Source of the DNA: Flavobacterium wongokense
GTDB lineage: Bacteria > Bacteroidota > Bacteroidia > Flavobacteriales > Flavobacteriaceae
Direction of reading: 5' to 3'
NCBI RefSeq assembly: GCF_021608265.1
Contig: NZ_JAKIHP010000008.1
Span: forward strand, 17,241 to 81,240
Length of the DNA stretch: 64,000 nucleotides
Position numbers and translations under genes: made by a program. Numbering within the stretch: position 1 is the first letter of the stretch; every line of letters starts with the position of its first letter. Below the pieces are notes generated by a model. That model did not search any database. It was not told the origin of the DNA and was given only the letters and a program-made list of their open reading frames with translations. This document shows, piece after piece, positions 39,124-47,790 of the stretch.

Positions 39124-40488
39124 ATGAAGCATAAATACCTAGTAATTATACTGTTCTTTTTTATCCAATCACAAATCAAAGCCCAATGCTGGCAGGGATT
39201 TGCTACAATAGATCATACTTTAGCGGTTAAATCAGATGGAAGCTTATGGGCTTGGGGTTATAATGACTCAGGTCAGGTGGGCGATGGTACTGCATTTAAC
39301 AGAAACCACCCTGTACGCATTGGAAATGAATTTACCTGGCAGGCAGTATATACAGGCGGGGTGCATTCCTTTGCAATAAAAACTGATGGAACCTTATGGG
39401 CTTGGGGTTTTAATGAAAATGGACAGTTAGGCGATGATACTTCAGTAGAGGAACATACTCCCATAATGATTGACGGAAATTGGCAGACCATTGCTCCGGG
39501 CTTTTGGCATAATCTCGGCCTTAAGTCAGACGGAACTTTATGGGCATGGGGTTATGACAATTGGGGACAGCTTGGAGATGGTTCAATAAGTTTTTATAAC
39601 GCAACTCCAATCCAGGTTGGTACTGATACAAATTGGGCAAAAATTGCTTGTGGTAAGAACTCCAGTTTTGCGATAAAAACCAATGGAAGCTTATGGGGTT
39701 GGGGCAACAATGAATTTGGTGTATTGGGAATTGGAAACATCACAACTCAATATGTACCAATTCAGATAGGAACTGCGACCGACTGGCAAAAGGTAGATTG
39801 CGGTTTTTTCCACACATTGGCAATAAAAAACGATGGCACACTTTGGTCATGGGGGCATAATCACTATGGAGAATTGGGAAATGGAACAACTGTAGATAGT
39901 TATATTCCAGTTCAAATTGGAACAGCTACGGATTGGGTTGACGTTAGTGCAGGAGAATTTCATTCTGTTGCCAGAAAATCAAACGGAAGCATTTGGGCAT
40001 TTGGAAGGAATTCCGAAGGTCAGCTGGGGAATGGTACAACCAACAATTCTTCAGTTCCCATTCAGGTACAATCTTCATCAACATGGCTTGATGTTCAGGC
40101 AGGATTGGTCCATACTATTGGCTTGAGATCAGACGGGACTTTATTAAGTTGGGGATACAACGGGGAAGGGCAGCTAGGAAACGGAAATTTTGAGAATCAA
40201 AATTCCGCTGATGCAGTTGATTGCCCAACAATCTTAAACACCAATAATCTGAATGAGGCTTCATTCAGCCTTTATCCAAATCCTGTAAATGAAACTTTAA
40301 ACATTGTTAAGCCCAACGGTCTTGACATCCAAAAAATGACCATAATCGATGCTTTCGGTAAAACTATTTTGGAGTTTTCAGGAAACAGAACTTATATTGA
40401 TGTAAGCAATCTCGCTTCGGGTATTTACCTAATCCAAATTTTCGATTCCTTTAATCAAAGCCAATCGATAAAGTTTGTTAAATCCTAA
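39124..40488 (+). CDS. RCC1-repeat secreted protein with T9SS sorting domain
   Basis: A protein of about 454 residues: signal peptide (MKHKYLVIILFFFIQSQIKAQ), then about seven RCC1-type blades of the pattern 'H(T/S)LAIKxDGTLWAWGxNxxGQLGDGT', and a type A sorting domain (LYPNPVNETLNIVK ... GIYLIQIF). It should form a seven-bladed propeller exported by T9SS. The frame runs back to 39049 inside tsaC, but the ATG at 39124 starts the signal peptide 10 bp after that stop. The function is unknown. Confidence 0.9.
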   Translation: MKHKYLVIILFFFIQSQIKAQCWQGFATIDHTLAVKSDGSLWAWGYNDSGQVGDGTAFNRNHPVRIGNEFTWQAVYTGGVHSFAIKTDGTLWAWGFNENGQLGDDTSVEEHTPIMIDGNWQTIAPGFWHNLGLKSDGTLWAWGYDNWGQLGDGSISFYNATPIQVGTDTNWAKIACGKNSSFAIKTNGSLWGWGNNEFGVLGIGNITTQYVPIQIGTATDWQKVDCGFFHTLAIKNDGTLWSWGHNHYGELGNGTTVDSYIPVQIGTATDWVDVSAGEFHSVARKSNGSIWAFGRNSEGQLGNGTTNNSSVPIQVQSSSTWLDVQAGLVHTIGLRSDGTLLSWGYNGEGQLGNGNFENQNSADAVDCPTILNTNNLNEASFSLYPNPVNETLNIVKPNGLDIQKMTIIDAFGKTILEFSGNRTYIDVSNLASGIYLIQIFDSFNQSQSIKFVKS

Positions 40489-40490
40489 CA

Positions 40491-40528
40491 TAAAAAAACG
40501 CCCCGATTTATCGAGGCGTTTTTTTTAT
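40491..40528. terminator. Bidirectional terminator
   Basis: ACGCC-c-CGAT-tt-ATCG-a-GGCGT with seven or more As and Ts on the flanks, between convergent genes. Confidence 0.88.
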
Positions 40529-40541
40529 TAATTGTAACAGC

Positions 40542-41381
40542 TTATTTCTGTTGCTGATTTTTCATTTCTTTTTCAATCATCTCATAGAACTCATCAATTT
40601 TTGGCATAACCACAATTCGCGTTCTTCTGTTTTTAGATCGGTTGTCTGCAGTCGTATTATCTACAAGTGGAATAAATTCACTTCTACCTGCTGCAATCAA
40701 TTGCGATGGTTTTACACCCAAATCCTTGGTCAATACCCTAACAATCGAAGTGGCGCGTTTCACACTTAAATCCCAGTTGTCAAGCAATACTGCGTTTCCT
40801 GTAAACGGAACGTTATCGGTATGTCCTTCAACCATGCATTCAAATGTTGGACGGCTGTTAATCACTTTGGCAACTTTACCAAGTACTTCTTTTGCTCTAT
40901 CGCTTACTACGTAGCTTCCACTTTTAAATAGCAGTTTGTCGGCAATGGAGATGAAAACAACTCCTTTCTCAACATTGATTTCGATATCGGGATCAGAAAT
41001 TCCAACCGAGCTTTTCAAACTCGTAACCAAAGCCAAAGTAACACTGTCCTTTTTGGTTAAAGCATCCTGCAAACGGGAAATTTTAAGGTCTTTTTCTTTT
41101 AAGCTCTCTAATGATTTCTCTAGATTTTGGGCTCCTTTAGTAGTAAGAACTGTCATTTCCTTAGAGCTGTTTATCAAATCAGAATTGTTTTGTTTTAAAT
41201 AGTCATTTTGTTTGGAAAGTGCATCTTTTTCAGATAGGCACAAGTTCAGTTTCATTGTAGTTGAATTCAGCAAATCCTGGCATTCCTTATTCTGTTTTTC
41301 CAGAGCGGCTATTTTTTTCTTGGTCCCACACGATGTCAGTGTAAGCGCTGCTAACGATAGTACAAAAATTACTTTTCTCAT
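40542..41381 (-). CDS. OmpA family lipoprotein
   Basis: The 279-residue protein has a lipobox (LTLTSC, Cys18). A long coiled coil (about 25-115, rich in K/E/L/N) is followed by a C-terminal OmpA/MotB peptidoglycan-binding domain (VEGHTDNVPF ... WDLSVKRATSIVRVL ... NRRTRIVV). It probably anchors the outer membrane to the cell wall. A TAAATTTG -7 box lies 24 bp upstream. Confidence 0.9.
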   Translation of the reverse strand: MRKVIFVLSLAALTLTSCGTKKKIAALEKQNKECQDLLNSTTMKLNLCLSEKDALSKQNDYLKQNNSDLINSSKEMTVLTTKGAQNLEKSLESLKEKDLKISRLQDALTKKDSVTLALVTSLKSSVGISDPDIEINVEKGVVFISIADKLLFKSGSYVVSDRAKEVLGKVAKVINSRPTFECMVEGHTDNVPFTGNAVLLDNWDLSVKRATSIVRVLTKDLGVKPSQLIAAGRSEFIPLVDNTTADNRSKNRRTRIVVMPKIDEFYEMIEKEMKNQQQK

Positions 41382-41404
41382 GAGTTAGGTGATTTTAATT
41401 TTAA

Positions 41405-41412
41405 CAAATTTA
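41405..41412 (-). promoter_or_regulatory. -7 box (TAAATTTG) of the OmpA-lipoprotein gene
   Basis: Perfect match on the minus strand. Confidence 0.5.
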
Positions 41413-41466
41413 AGGTTTTTTATTTTTTTTAGAGTGGTATTTAATGATAAACTCTTGTTAAAATTG

Positions 41467-42453
41467 CTACTCAAAAACGGTGCCGTTCTTTAGGAAGTAC
41501 TTGTAAACAATGCTCTTCGAGCGATAATAGTTTTCAAGCTGAGGTGCTTTTCGTTTCTTTAACGTTTTGTTAATCAGACTATAAAAAGCAAAATGCGCTT
41601 TAACAATTGCCCAACAATGATTCAGTTTCCCTTTGAAAATAAATTGCACTCCGGCCATTCCATCCAGGACAAGCCGGGCAAAAAGAATTGGCACAATTTT
41701 GTTTTCGGGCAAATTCTTCGTCAGCATCAAAAGCGAATTCCTGAAATTCAGGAAGGTTTTCCTGGGATTACTTTCGTTCAAAGTTGCTCCGCCAACATGG
41801 TACACCACAGATTCTGAGATGTATTTGGCTTTGTAGCCCAAATTAAAAGCACGCCAGCACAAATCAATCTCTTCCTGATGGGCAAAAAAATCACTGTCAA
41901 AACCATTTAGTTTTCGGTAAATTTCTTTGCGGATAAACAAGCACGCGCCACTTGCCCAAAATATTTCAATTTCGTCATTGTATTGACCATTGTCTTTTTC
42001 AATCTTATCGAAGATTCTTCCACGGCAATACGGATAGCCAAACTGATCTATAAAACCTCCGGCAGCACCAGCGTATTCAAAGTATTCCTTGTTCTTATAA
42101 TCTAAAATCTTAGGCTGTACGATTCCGATATTTGGCTCCGAATCAAAAATGGAAAGTATAGGTGTAAGCCAACCTTTGGTTACCTCAATATCTGAATTCA
42201 CTAAAGCGTAATATTCCTCCTCAACCTGTTGCAAGGCTACATTATAACCTTTGGCAAACCCATAATTCCCTTCATTCTGAATGATCGATACAGTTGGAAA
42301 ATTCCTTTTGATTAAATCAATGGAAGTGTCGGTCGAAGCATTATCGGCAACATAAATCTTAGCTTCCTCGGAATATGCCAAAACCGAAGGCAGGAACTGC
42401 TCCAACAGTCTTGCTCCATTCCAGTTTAATATGACTACGGCTATTTTTTTCAA
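41467..42453 (-). CDS. Family 2 glycosyltransferase
   Basis: A 328-residue enzyme with the GT-A fold: N-terminal AVVILNWNGARLLEQFLPSV, DNASTDTS nucleotide-binding segment, YGFAKGYNVAL, a metal-site-like DxD replacement VNSDIEV, and the acceptor region HQEEIDLCWRA. It belongs to the rhamnosyltransferase-like GT2 group acting on surface polysaccharides or glycolipids. The donor sugar is unknown. It lies 7 bp after the HSDR_N gene on the same strand. Confidence 0.9.
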   Translation of the reverse strand: MKKIAVVILNWNGARLLEQFLPSVLAYSEEAKIYVADNASTDTSIDLIKRNFPTVSIIQNEGNYGFAKGYNVALQQVEEEYYALVNSDIEVTKGWLTPILSIFDSEPNIGIVQPKILDYKNKEYFEYAGAAGGFIDQFGYPYCRGRIFDKIEKDNGQYNDEIEIFWASGACLFIRKEIYRKLNGFDSDFFAHQEEIDLCWRAFNLGYKAKYISESVVYHVGGATLNESNPRKTFLNFRNSLLMLTKNLPENKIVPILFARLVLDGMAGVQFIFKGKLNHCWAIVKAHFAFYSLINKTLKKRKAPQLENYYRSKSIVYKYFLKNGTVFE

Positions 42454-42460
42454 GTGTGGC

Positions 42461-42916
42461 TTATAGGGTTTTGTTTATAAAATCCGGAAGTTCTTCAAGG
42501 AAAACATACTTTTCATTCTCAAAGTCCATTTGACAAAAGTAGTGATTTAACCCGTTGGTAACCATCAGGTATTGTGCTTTCAGTTTCAGGTTGTAACGCG
42601 CAATCTGGTCAAAAGTATCCTGTGTTATTTTCACCTCAGGCGCTTTGCATTCAATCAGCAGAAACAATTCGCCATTAGGCTGGAAAACCACAATGTCATA
42701 GCGTTTATTGACATCATTGAGCTTAATCAGCTTTTCAACATTCAGATAGGATTTGGGATAATTTTTATGCTGCAGCAAAAACTGGACAGTATGCTGGCGT
42801 ACCCATTCTTCGGGTGTGAGAATGATAAACTTTTTCCTGATTTCGTCAAAAATTGACACTTTATTTTCACTATTTTTGAAGCGAAAGTTAAAGGAAGGAA
42901 AGTTGAGGTTTTGCAT
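42461..42916 (-). CDS. Stand-alone HsdR N-terminal-like nuclease domain protein
   Basis: A 151-residue protein matching the N-terminal (HSDR_N) PD-(D/E)xK domain of type I restriction enzymes: RYDIVVFQPNG ... LLIECKAPEVKIT supplies the Asp and the ECK motif, and TPEEWVRQHTVQFL is the family N-terminal helix. No motor, methylase or specificity subunit is present, so this is not a restriction system. Such proteins sit beside holA in flavobacteria, suggesting a DNA-maintenance role, which is unproven. A TATATTTG box ends 5 bp before the ATG. Confidence 0.8.
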   Translation of the reverse strand: MQNLNFPSFNFRFKNSENKVSIFDEIRKKFIILTPEEWVRQHTVQFLLQHKNYPKSYLNVEKLIKLNDVNKRYDIVVFQPNGELFLLIECKAPEVKITQDTFDQIARYNLKLKAQYLMVTNGLNHYFCQMDFENEKYVFLEELPDFINKTL

Positions 42917-42921
42917 TCAAC

Positions 42922-42929
42922 AAATATAA
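42922..42929 (-). promoter_or_regulatory. -7 box (TATATTTG) directly before the HSDR_N gene
   Basis: A perfect TAnnTTTG match; the predicted transcription start falls at or next to the ATG at 42916. Confidence 0.5.
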
Positions 42930-42945
42930 TCCCTAAACGGAAAAA

Positions 42946-43950
42946 ATGGAAGAAGTAGTAAAAATAATTAACGACATCAAAGCAGGAAATATCAAACCCA
43001 TTTATTTCCTAATGGGTGAAGAGCCTTATTATATCGACAGGATTACTGAATATCTTGAGGAAAATCTTTTGACTGAAGATGAAAAAGGCTTTAACCAAAT
43101 GGTGCTTTATGGCCGTGATACTACTGTTGATGATATTGTAGCCAATGCCAAACGTTACCCAATGATGGCGGAACGTCAGGTGGTTATTGTAAAGGAAGCC
43201 CAGGAACTTTCCCGAACGATTGACCAATTGGAAAAATATGCCGAAAATCCACAACCTACGACAGTTCTGATTTTTGCCTATAAATATAAAACACTCGACA
43301 AACGCAAGAAAGTAACCAAAACATTGGAAAAAAATGGATTGGTTTACGAAAGCAAAAAAATGTATGAAAACCAGGTTGGTGCCTGGATTAAGAATGTTTT
43401 GAAAAATAGGGGATACGGCATTGAACCCAAAGCCATGGCGATGTTGGTCGAATTCCTTGGGAATGATTTGAGCCGTATTGCGAACGAACTGAACAAACTG
43501 GAAATCATCCTTCCAAAAGGGAGTACGATTACACCAAATCATATTGAGGAGAACATTGGCTTTAGTAAAGATTTCAATGTGTTTGAATTCCGAAAAGCCA
43601 TCGGTGAGAAAAACCAATTGAAGGCTTATCAGATTGCAAATTATTTTGCGCAAAACCAAAAGGACAACCCAATTGTAATGACCAACGGATTGGTGTTTAG
43701 TTTCTTCTCAGCCTTGCTGCAATATCACGGTTTAAAAGATAAATCTCCTGGGAACGCAGCCAAAATCCTAAAAGTCAGCCCTTATTTTGTCAACGATTAT
43801 ATTGCCGCTGCTCATAATTATCCAATGCGGAAAGTCAGTGCAATTGTGGCCACGCTTCGTGATGTTGATGTCAAGAGCAAAGGTGTTGGCGCCAATTCGT
43901 TGCCGCAAGGCGATTTGCTCAAGGAAATGTTGGTGAGCATTTTTAATTAA
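42946..43950 (+). CDS. holA: DNA polymerase III subunit delta
   Basis: The 334-residue protein has the HolA layout: PIYFLMGEEPYYIDRITEYLE at the N terminus, the AAA-like middle (RQVVIVKEAQEL), then the helical collar domain (FEFRKAIGEKNQLKAYQIANYF). Delta opens the beta clamp in the clamp loader. It starts 29 bp from the divergent HSDR_N gene. Confidence 0.93.
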   Translation: MEEVVKIINDIKAGNIKPIYFLMGEEPYYIDRITEYLEENLLTEDEKGFNQMVLYGRDTTVDDIVANAKRYPMMAERQVVIVKEAQELSRTIDQLEKYAENPQPTTVLIFAYKYKTLDKRKKVTKTLEKNGLVYESKKMYENQVGAWIKNVLKNRGYGIEPKAMAMLVEFLGNDLSRIANELNKLEIILPKGSTITPNHIEENIGFSKDFNVFEFRKAIGEKNQLKAYQIANYFAQNQKDNPIVMTNGLVFSFFSALLQYHGLKDKSPGNAAKILKVSPYFVNDYIAAAHNYPMRKVSAIVATLRDVDVKSKGVGANSLPQGDLLKEMLVSIFN

Positions 43951-43961
43951 GAGCAGCCTGG

Positions 43962-44339
43962 TTATTCTAATTTGGTAGATTTTCCAACGGTTAAGTAGAT
44001 GTGGTTACCGGCATCTAAAAATTCAATCCTTGTTTTTTGCTTATTGATTCTCATTTCCATCGAATTCTCTTTGTTCACCAAGCTAAACCAAGTAAAATCA
44101 GGATTGGATTCTTCAATATGGGAATCTGTGATTTTGTATTCTAGTTTTGTATTTGTAAAAAAGAAGGTAACGGCTTTTTTTGCAGTATCTAAAAACACGA
44201 ACGAATATTCGTTTCCGGAAATATCACATTCCCCCTTTTTAAAAGGTTTCACATCCACACAATACTGCTGCACATTAAATACCTGCTGTTGGGCATAGAT
44301 TCCTGAAGTTAGGAATAGTATAAAAAGAAATTTTTTCAT
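43962..44339 (-). CDS. Hypothetical exported protein
   Basis: A 125-residue protein with a signal peptide (MKKFLFILFLTSGIYAQ) and a small beta-rich domain with two cysteines (QYCVDVK, GECDIS) that could form a disulfide. I recognise no family. It is convergent with holA and divergent from the biosynthetic operon. Confidence 0.7.
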   Translation of the reverse strand: MKKFLFILFLTSGIYAQQQVFNVQQYCVDVKPFKKGECDISGNEYSFVFLDTAKKAVTFFFTNTKLEYKITDSHIEESNPDFTWFSLVNKENSMEMRINKQKTRIEFLDAGNHIYLTVGKSTKLE

Positions 44340-44450
44340 TGGATTTTTTTTCCTTCGTTTTACAAAAAACAGGCCAGACTTTAAATCTGTAAAACCTGAT
44401 TATATAAATTTTTTTTAAAACTATATAAACACGATGAAATTCATTTTAAG

Positions 44451-44458
44451 TAAATTTA
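44451..44458 (+). promoter_or_regulatory. -7-like box (TAAATTTA) of the type III PKS operon
   Basis: Seven of eight positions match TAnnTTTG; it ends 6 bp before the first ATG of the operon. No other promoter is apparent inside the operon, whose genes overlap or lie 0-7 bp apart. Confidence 0.45.
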
Positions 44459-44464
44459 CTGATT

Positions 44465-45589
44465 ATGGAAAGTTGCGAAGTGATAATAGTAGGAGGAGGC
44501 TTGGCAGGTTTGACCGCTGCCATTCATTTGTCGCAACTTGGACATCAGGTAACGCTTTTCGAAAAAAATACGTATCCCAAACACAAAGTATGTGGCGAAT
44601 ATATTTCGAATGAAGTGATTCCTTACCTCAATTCGTTAAAACTAAATCTTGGCGAACTCCATCCCACCAATATTACTAAACTCCACTTTTCGACAGCAAC
44701 AGGAAAAAATTTAACAGCCGTTCTGCCTCTTGGAGGTTTTGGAGTCAGTCGTTATGCTTTGGATAATTTTCTTTTTGAAAAGGCTGTGGCCAATGGATGT
44801 CAAATCATTCAGCAAAATGTTGAAAATGTCGCTTTTGAAAATGATTATTTCACTATTGTAACTGCAGAAGACACCAAATTCCAATCTAAGATTGTACTCG
44901 GAGCTTTTGGCAAACGTTCATCAATAGACCAAAAAATGCATCGGGATTTCATCAGTCAAAAATCACCGTGGCTGGCAGTGAAAGCCCATTATAAAGGAAT
45001 TTTTCCCAATGATGTTGTTGGACTTCATAATTTTAAAGGTGGTTATTGCGGCGTTTCCAAAGTAGAAAACGATGTCATTAATATTTGTTACCTCGCCGAC
45101 TATGGCACGTTCAAAAATTATAAAAATATAGAAGAGTATCAGTCAGCAGTGGTCGCGAAGAATCCGAATTTAAATTCAATCCTGAGCAAAACAACTTTAG
45201 TTTCTGAAAAGCCACTAACCATAAGCCAGGTTTCGTTTGCCGAAAAACACGCTGTAGATAATCATATCCTGATGATTGGTGATACTGCCGGATTGATTCA
45301 TCCTTTGTGTGGCAACGGAATGGCAATGGCAATCCACAGCGCCAAGATTGCATCCGAATTGGTTTCAAAATACCTTAAAAAGGAATTGCCTTCAAGGGAA
45401 ATTTTGGAAAATCAATATACCGCCGAATGGAATTACAATTTCAAGAAACGCCTGCGGACAGGAAGATGGCTCGCAGCCTTGCTCGAAAAACCAAAACTTT
45501 CAGAAGCAACACTCCGTATATTGACTGCATTCCCATTTCTTTTACCAATAATCATCAACAAAACGCATGGCAAACCAATAACTCTTTAA
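44465..45589 (+). CDS. FAD-dependent oxidoreductase of the type III PKS operon
   Basis: A 374-residue flavoprotein of the geranylgeranyl-reductase/FixC-like group: N-terminal dinucleotide site (VIIVGGGLAGLTAAIHL, then LFEKNTYPKHKVCGEYIS) and the second FAD motif (MIGDTAGLIHPLCGNGMAMAI). Relatives act as hydroxylases or reductases on aromatic and isoprenoid products. In this operon it probably tailors the polyketide ring, for example by hydroxylation towards a quinone; that is inference. Its stop is directly followed by the methyltransferase ATG. Confidence 0.85.
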   Translation: MESCEVIIVGGGLAGLTAAIHLSQLGHQVTLFEKNTYPKHKVCGEYISNEVIPYLNSLKLNLGELHPTNITKLHFSTATGKNLTAVLPLGGFGVSRYALDNFLFEKAVANGCQIIQQNVENVAFENDYFTIVTAEDTKFQSKIVLGAFGKRSSIDQKMHRDFISQKSPWLAVKAHYKGIFPNDVVGLHNFKGGYCGVSKVENDVINICYLADYGTFKNYKNIEEYQSAVVAKNPNLNSILSKTTLVSEKPLTISQVSFAEKHAVDNHILMIGDTAGLIHPLCGNGMAMAIHSAKIASELVSKYLKKELPSREILENQYTAEWNYNFKKRLRTGRWLAALLEKPKLSEATLRILTAFPFLLPIIINKTHGKPITL

Positions 45590-46303
45590 ATGTCCATCAA
45601 TACAACATACAGAACCAATCAACCTGAAATTATGGATGATTTTGACATGGAAGGCGACATGTTGAAAGATGCTTTGGACAAAATTGCCAAAATAAACCAA
45701 CTTTTAGGTGGCAATAAACTTACACTGCAAGGCGTAGAAAAACTGTTACAGCAAAATCAGGTAAAGGAAAAAATAACGATTGTGGATGTCGGTTGTGGTA
45801 ATGGTGATATGCTTCGGACATTGGCCGATTATTTAGAGGAAAAAAAAATTGAATGCCATTTGATTGGCATTGACGCCAATCGGTTTACAATAGATTATGC
45901 CCAAAAATTATCTACCCATTATCCAAACATTGCTTATCGTTGCGAAGATATTTTTGATAAATCCTTTGAAAAACTCGGATATGACATTGTTTTATGTACC
46001 TTAACACTGCATCATTTCAAGGACAGGGAAATTATTGAGCTACTCAAAACCTTCAAGGCAAACGCCAGAATGGGGATTGTGGTGAATGACCTGCAGCGAA
46101 GCCGTATTTCGTATAGGTTGTTTCAGGCGTTGTGTTTTGTTTTTAGGCTGAACGCCATGTCGAGGGACGATGGTTTGGTTTCGATTTTAAGAGGATTCAA
46201 AAAGCCCGAACTGGAAAATTTTTCAAAAAAACTGCATTTCAAAAACTATTCGATTGAATGGAAATGGGCCTTCCGCTATCAATGGATAATCAATACAAAT
46301 TAA
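45590..46303 (+). CDS. Class I SAM-dependent methyltransferase of the type III PKS operon
   Basis: A 237-residue enzyme with SAM motif I (IVDVGCGNGDMLRTLADYL), an acidic loop (IGIDANRFTIDYA) and the post-motif segment CTLTLHHFKD. Methyltransferases commonly accompany bacterial type III PKSs and O-methylate the phenolic or pyrone product; the position here is unknown. The ATG abuts the stop of the oxidoreductase (TAAATG), and the PKS follows after 7 bp. Confidence 0.85.
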   Translation: MSINTTYRTNQPEIMDDFDMEGDMLKDALDKIAKINQLLGGNKLTLQGVEKLLQQNQVKEKITIVDVGCGNGDMLRTLADYLEEKKIECHLIGIDANRFTIDYAQKLSTHYPNIAYRCEDIFDKSFEKLGYDIVLCTLTLHHFKDREIIELLKTFKANARMGIVVNDLQRSRISYRLFQALCFVFRLNAMSRDDGLVSILRGFKKPELENFSKKLHFKNYSIEWKWAFRYQWIINTN

Positions 46304-46310
46304 AGCCAAA

Positions 46311-47363
46311 ATGGGTGTCAAAATAAAAGCCGTAGCAAAAGCATTACCGGAATATTCCCGAACAACAGAAGAAGTAATGCCACTTCTGGAAAATTGGCTT
46401 GTCGGCCAGGACGATCGTTTTATCCGTAAGGTAAAAAAGATTTTCGAAGGCGCGATGGTTGATAAACGGTATTCCATCATGGAACCCATTGAGGTTTTTA
46501 CCAACACTTCTTTTGAGCAACGCAACGACATTTACGTTCGCGAAGTGATAAAACTTGGCAAGAAGGTTTTGGATGAAGCACTGAAAAAAGCAGATTGGAA
46601 ACCCGAAACCTTAGACTATATCATCACGGTAAGCTGCACCGGAATCATGATTCCGTCACTCGATGCCTATCTGATTAATTCGCTGAAACTCCGTCAGGAC
46701 ATTGTTCGCCTGCCGGTCACAGAAATGGGTTGTGCAGCCGGAATCTCGGGGATGATTTATGCTAAGAACTTCCTTCAGGCAAATCCGGGGAAACGTGCCG
46801 CAGTCATTGCTGTCGAAAGCCCAACTGCCACATTCCAGCTCGATGATTATTCGATGCCGAATATTGTAAGTGCTGCAATTTTTGGTGATGGTGCAGCCTG
46901 TGTCTTGCTTTCTTCACACGAAAATGATGAAGGCCCAAAAATCCTCGCCGAAGAAATGTACCATTTTTATGACGCCATCCACATGATGGGTTTCAAGCTT
47001 GTAAACAGTGGACTGCAGATGGTTTTGGATGTTGAGGTTCCGGAAACGATTGCTTCCCATTTTCCGGATATAATCCATCCTTTTTTGGAAAAACATAACC
47101 TGAAAATAGAAGATATCGACCATTTGATATTTCATCCCGGTGGAAAAAAAATTGTCCAGACCGTTGAAGATTTGTTCTCGGGTTTAGGCAAAAATATAAA
47201 CGATACCAAAGAAGTCCTGAGATTGTATGGAAACATGTCGAGTGCCACAGTTTTGTATGTATTGGAACGCGTCATGGATAATAAACCAAAGAAAGGTGAG
47301 AAAGGATTGCTGCTGAGTTTTGGTCCGGGTTTTTCAGCCCAACGAATATTAATTGAGTTTTAG
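46311..47363 (+). CDS. Type III polyketide synthase (chalcone/stilbene synthase superfamily)
   Basis: A 350-residue homodimeric-type ketosynthase. The catalytic triad is visible: Cys141 (TEMGCAAGISGM), His275 (LIFHPGGKK) and Asn308 (YGNMSSATVLYVL). The C-terminal FGPG motif is SFGPGF. Type III PKSs extend an acyl starter with malonyl-CoA without an ACP on the extension chain and cyclise it to pyrones, resorcinols or naphthalenes. Neighbouring FabZ-like, KS and ACP genes suggest a dedicated fatty or branched acyl starter. The product is unknown. Confidence 0.93.
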   Translation: MGVKIKAVAKALPEYSRTTEEVMPLLENWLVGQDDRFIRKVKKIFEGAMVDKRYSIMEPIEVFTNTSFEQRNDIYVREVIKLGKKVLDEALKKADWKPETLDYIITVSCTGIMIPSLDAYLINSLKLRQDIVRLPVTEMGCAAGISGMIYAKNFLQANPGKRAAVIAVESPTATFQLDDYSMPNIVSAAIFGDGAACVLLSSHENDEGPKILAEEMYHFYDAIHMMGFKLVNSGLQMVLDVEVPETIASHFPDIIHPFLEKHNLKIEDIDHLIFHPGGKKIVQTVEDLFSGLGKNINDTKEVLRLYGNMSSATVLYVLERVMDNKPKKGEKGLLLSFGPGFSAQRILIEF

Positions 47364-47789
47364 ATGTATAAAAGTATAATAAACAAACTGCCTTATTCCA
47401 AACCATTTCTTTTTGTGGATGAGCTCCTGCATGTAGATTCAAATGGAGTGGAAGGAACTTTTACGTTTAGTCCAAATTTAAGTTTTTATAAAGGGCATTT
47501 CAAAAACGATCCCGTAACTCCAGGTGTAATCCTTATCGAAGTAATGGCACAGATTGGTGTGGTTTGTTTAGGAATCCATTTGTTGGGAAAGGATTTTAAC
47601 GCTGAATCAAGAATTGCATTGACCTCTTCTGAAGTGGAATACCTCAAGCCTGTTTTCCCCAATGAAAAGGTAAGAGTGGTTTCAGAGAAAATTTATTTTA
47701 GGTTTGGCAAATTGAAATGCAGAGTAAAAATGCTCAATGTCAATAACGATGAGGTTTGCCGTGGCTCAATAGCCGGAATGATTGTTTGA
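47364..47789 (+). CDS. FabZ-like (3R)-hydroxyacyl-ACP dehydratase
   Basis: A 141-residue hot-dog fold protein with the FabZ active site: His45 in YKGHFKNDPVTPGV and Glu59 in ILIEVMAQIG. It should dehydrate 3-hydroxyacyl-ACP. The ATG directly follows the PKS stop codon. As an extra copy beside the primary FabZ expected elsewhere, it probably builds a dedicated acyl chain for the PKS. Confidence 0.87.
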   Translation: MYKSIINKLPYSKPFLFVDELLHVDSNGVEGTFTFSPNLSFYKGHFKNDPVTPGVILIEVMAQIGVVCLGIHLLGKDFNAESRIALTSSEVEYLKPVFPNEKVRVVSEKIYFRFGKLKCRVKMLNVNNDEVCRGSIAGMIV

Positions 47790-47790
47790 T

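Noticed and set aside
42461..42916. HSDR_N protein as part of a type I restriction-modification system
   Set aside because: Only the small nuclease-like N-terminal domain is present; no motor, HsdM or HsdS gene is nearby and the neighbour is holA.
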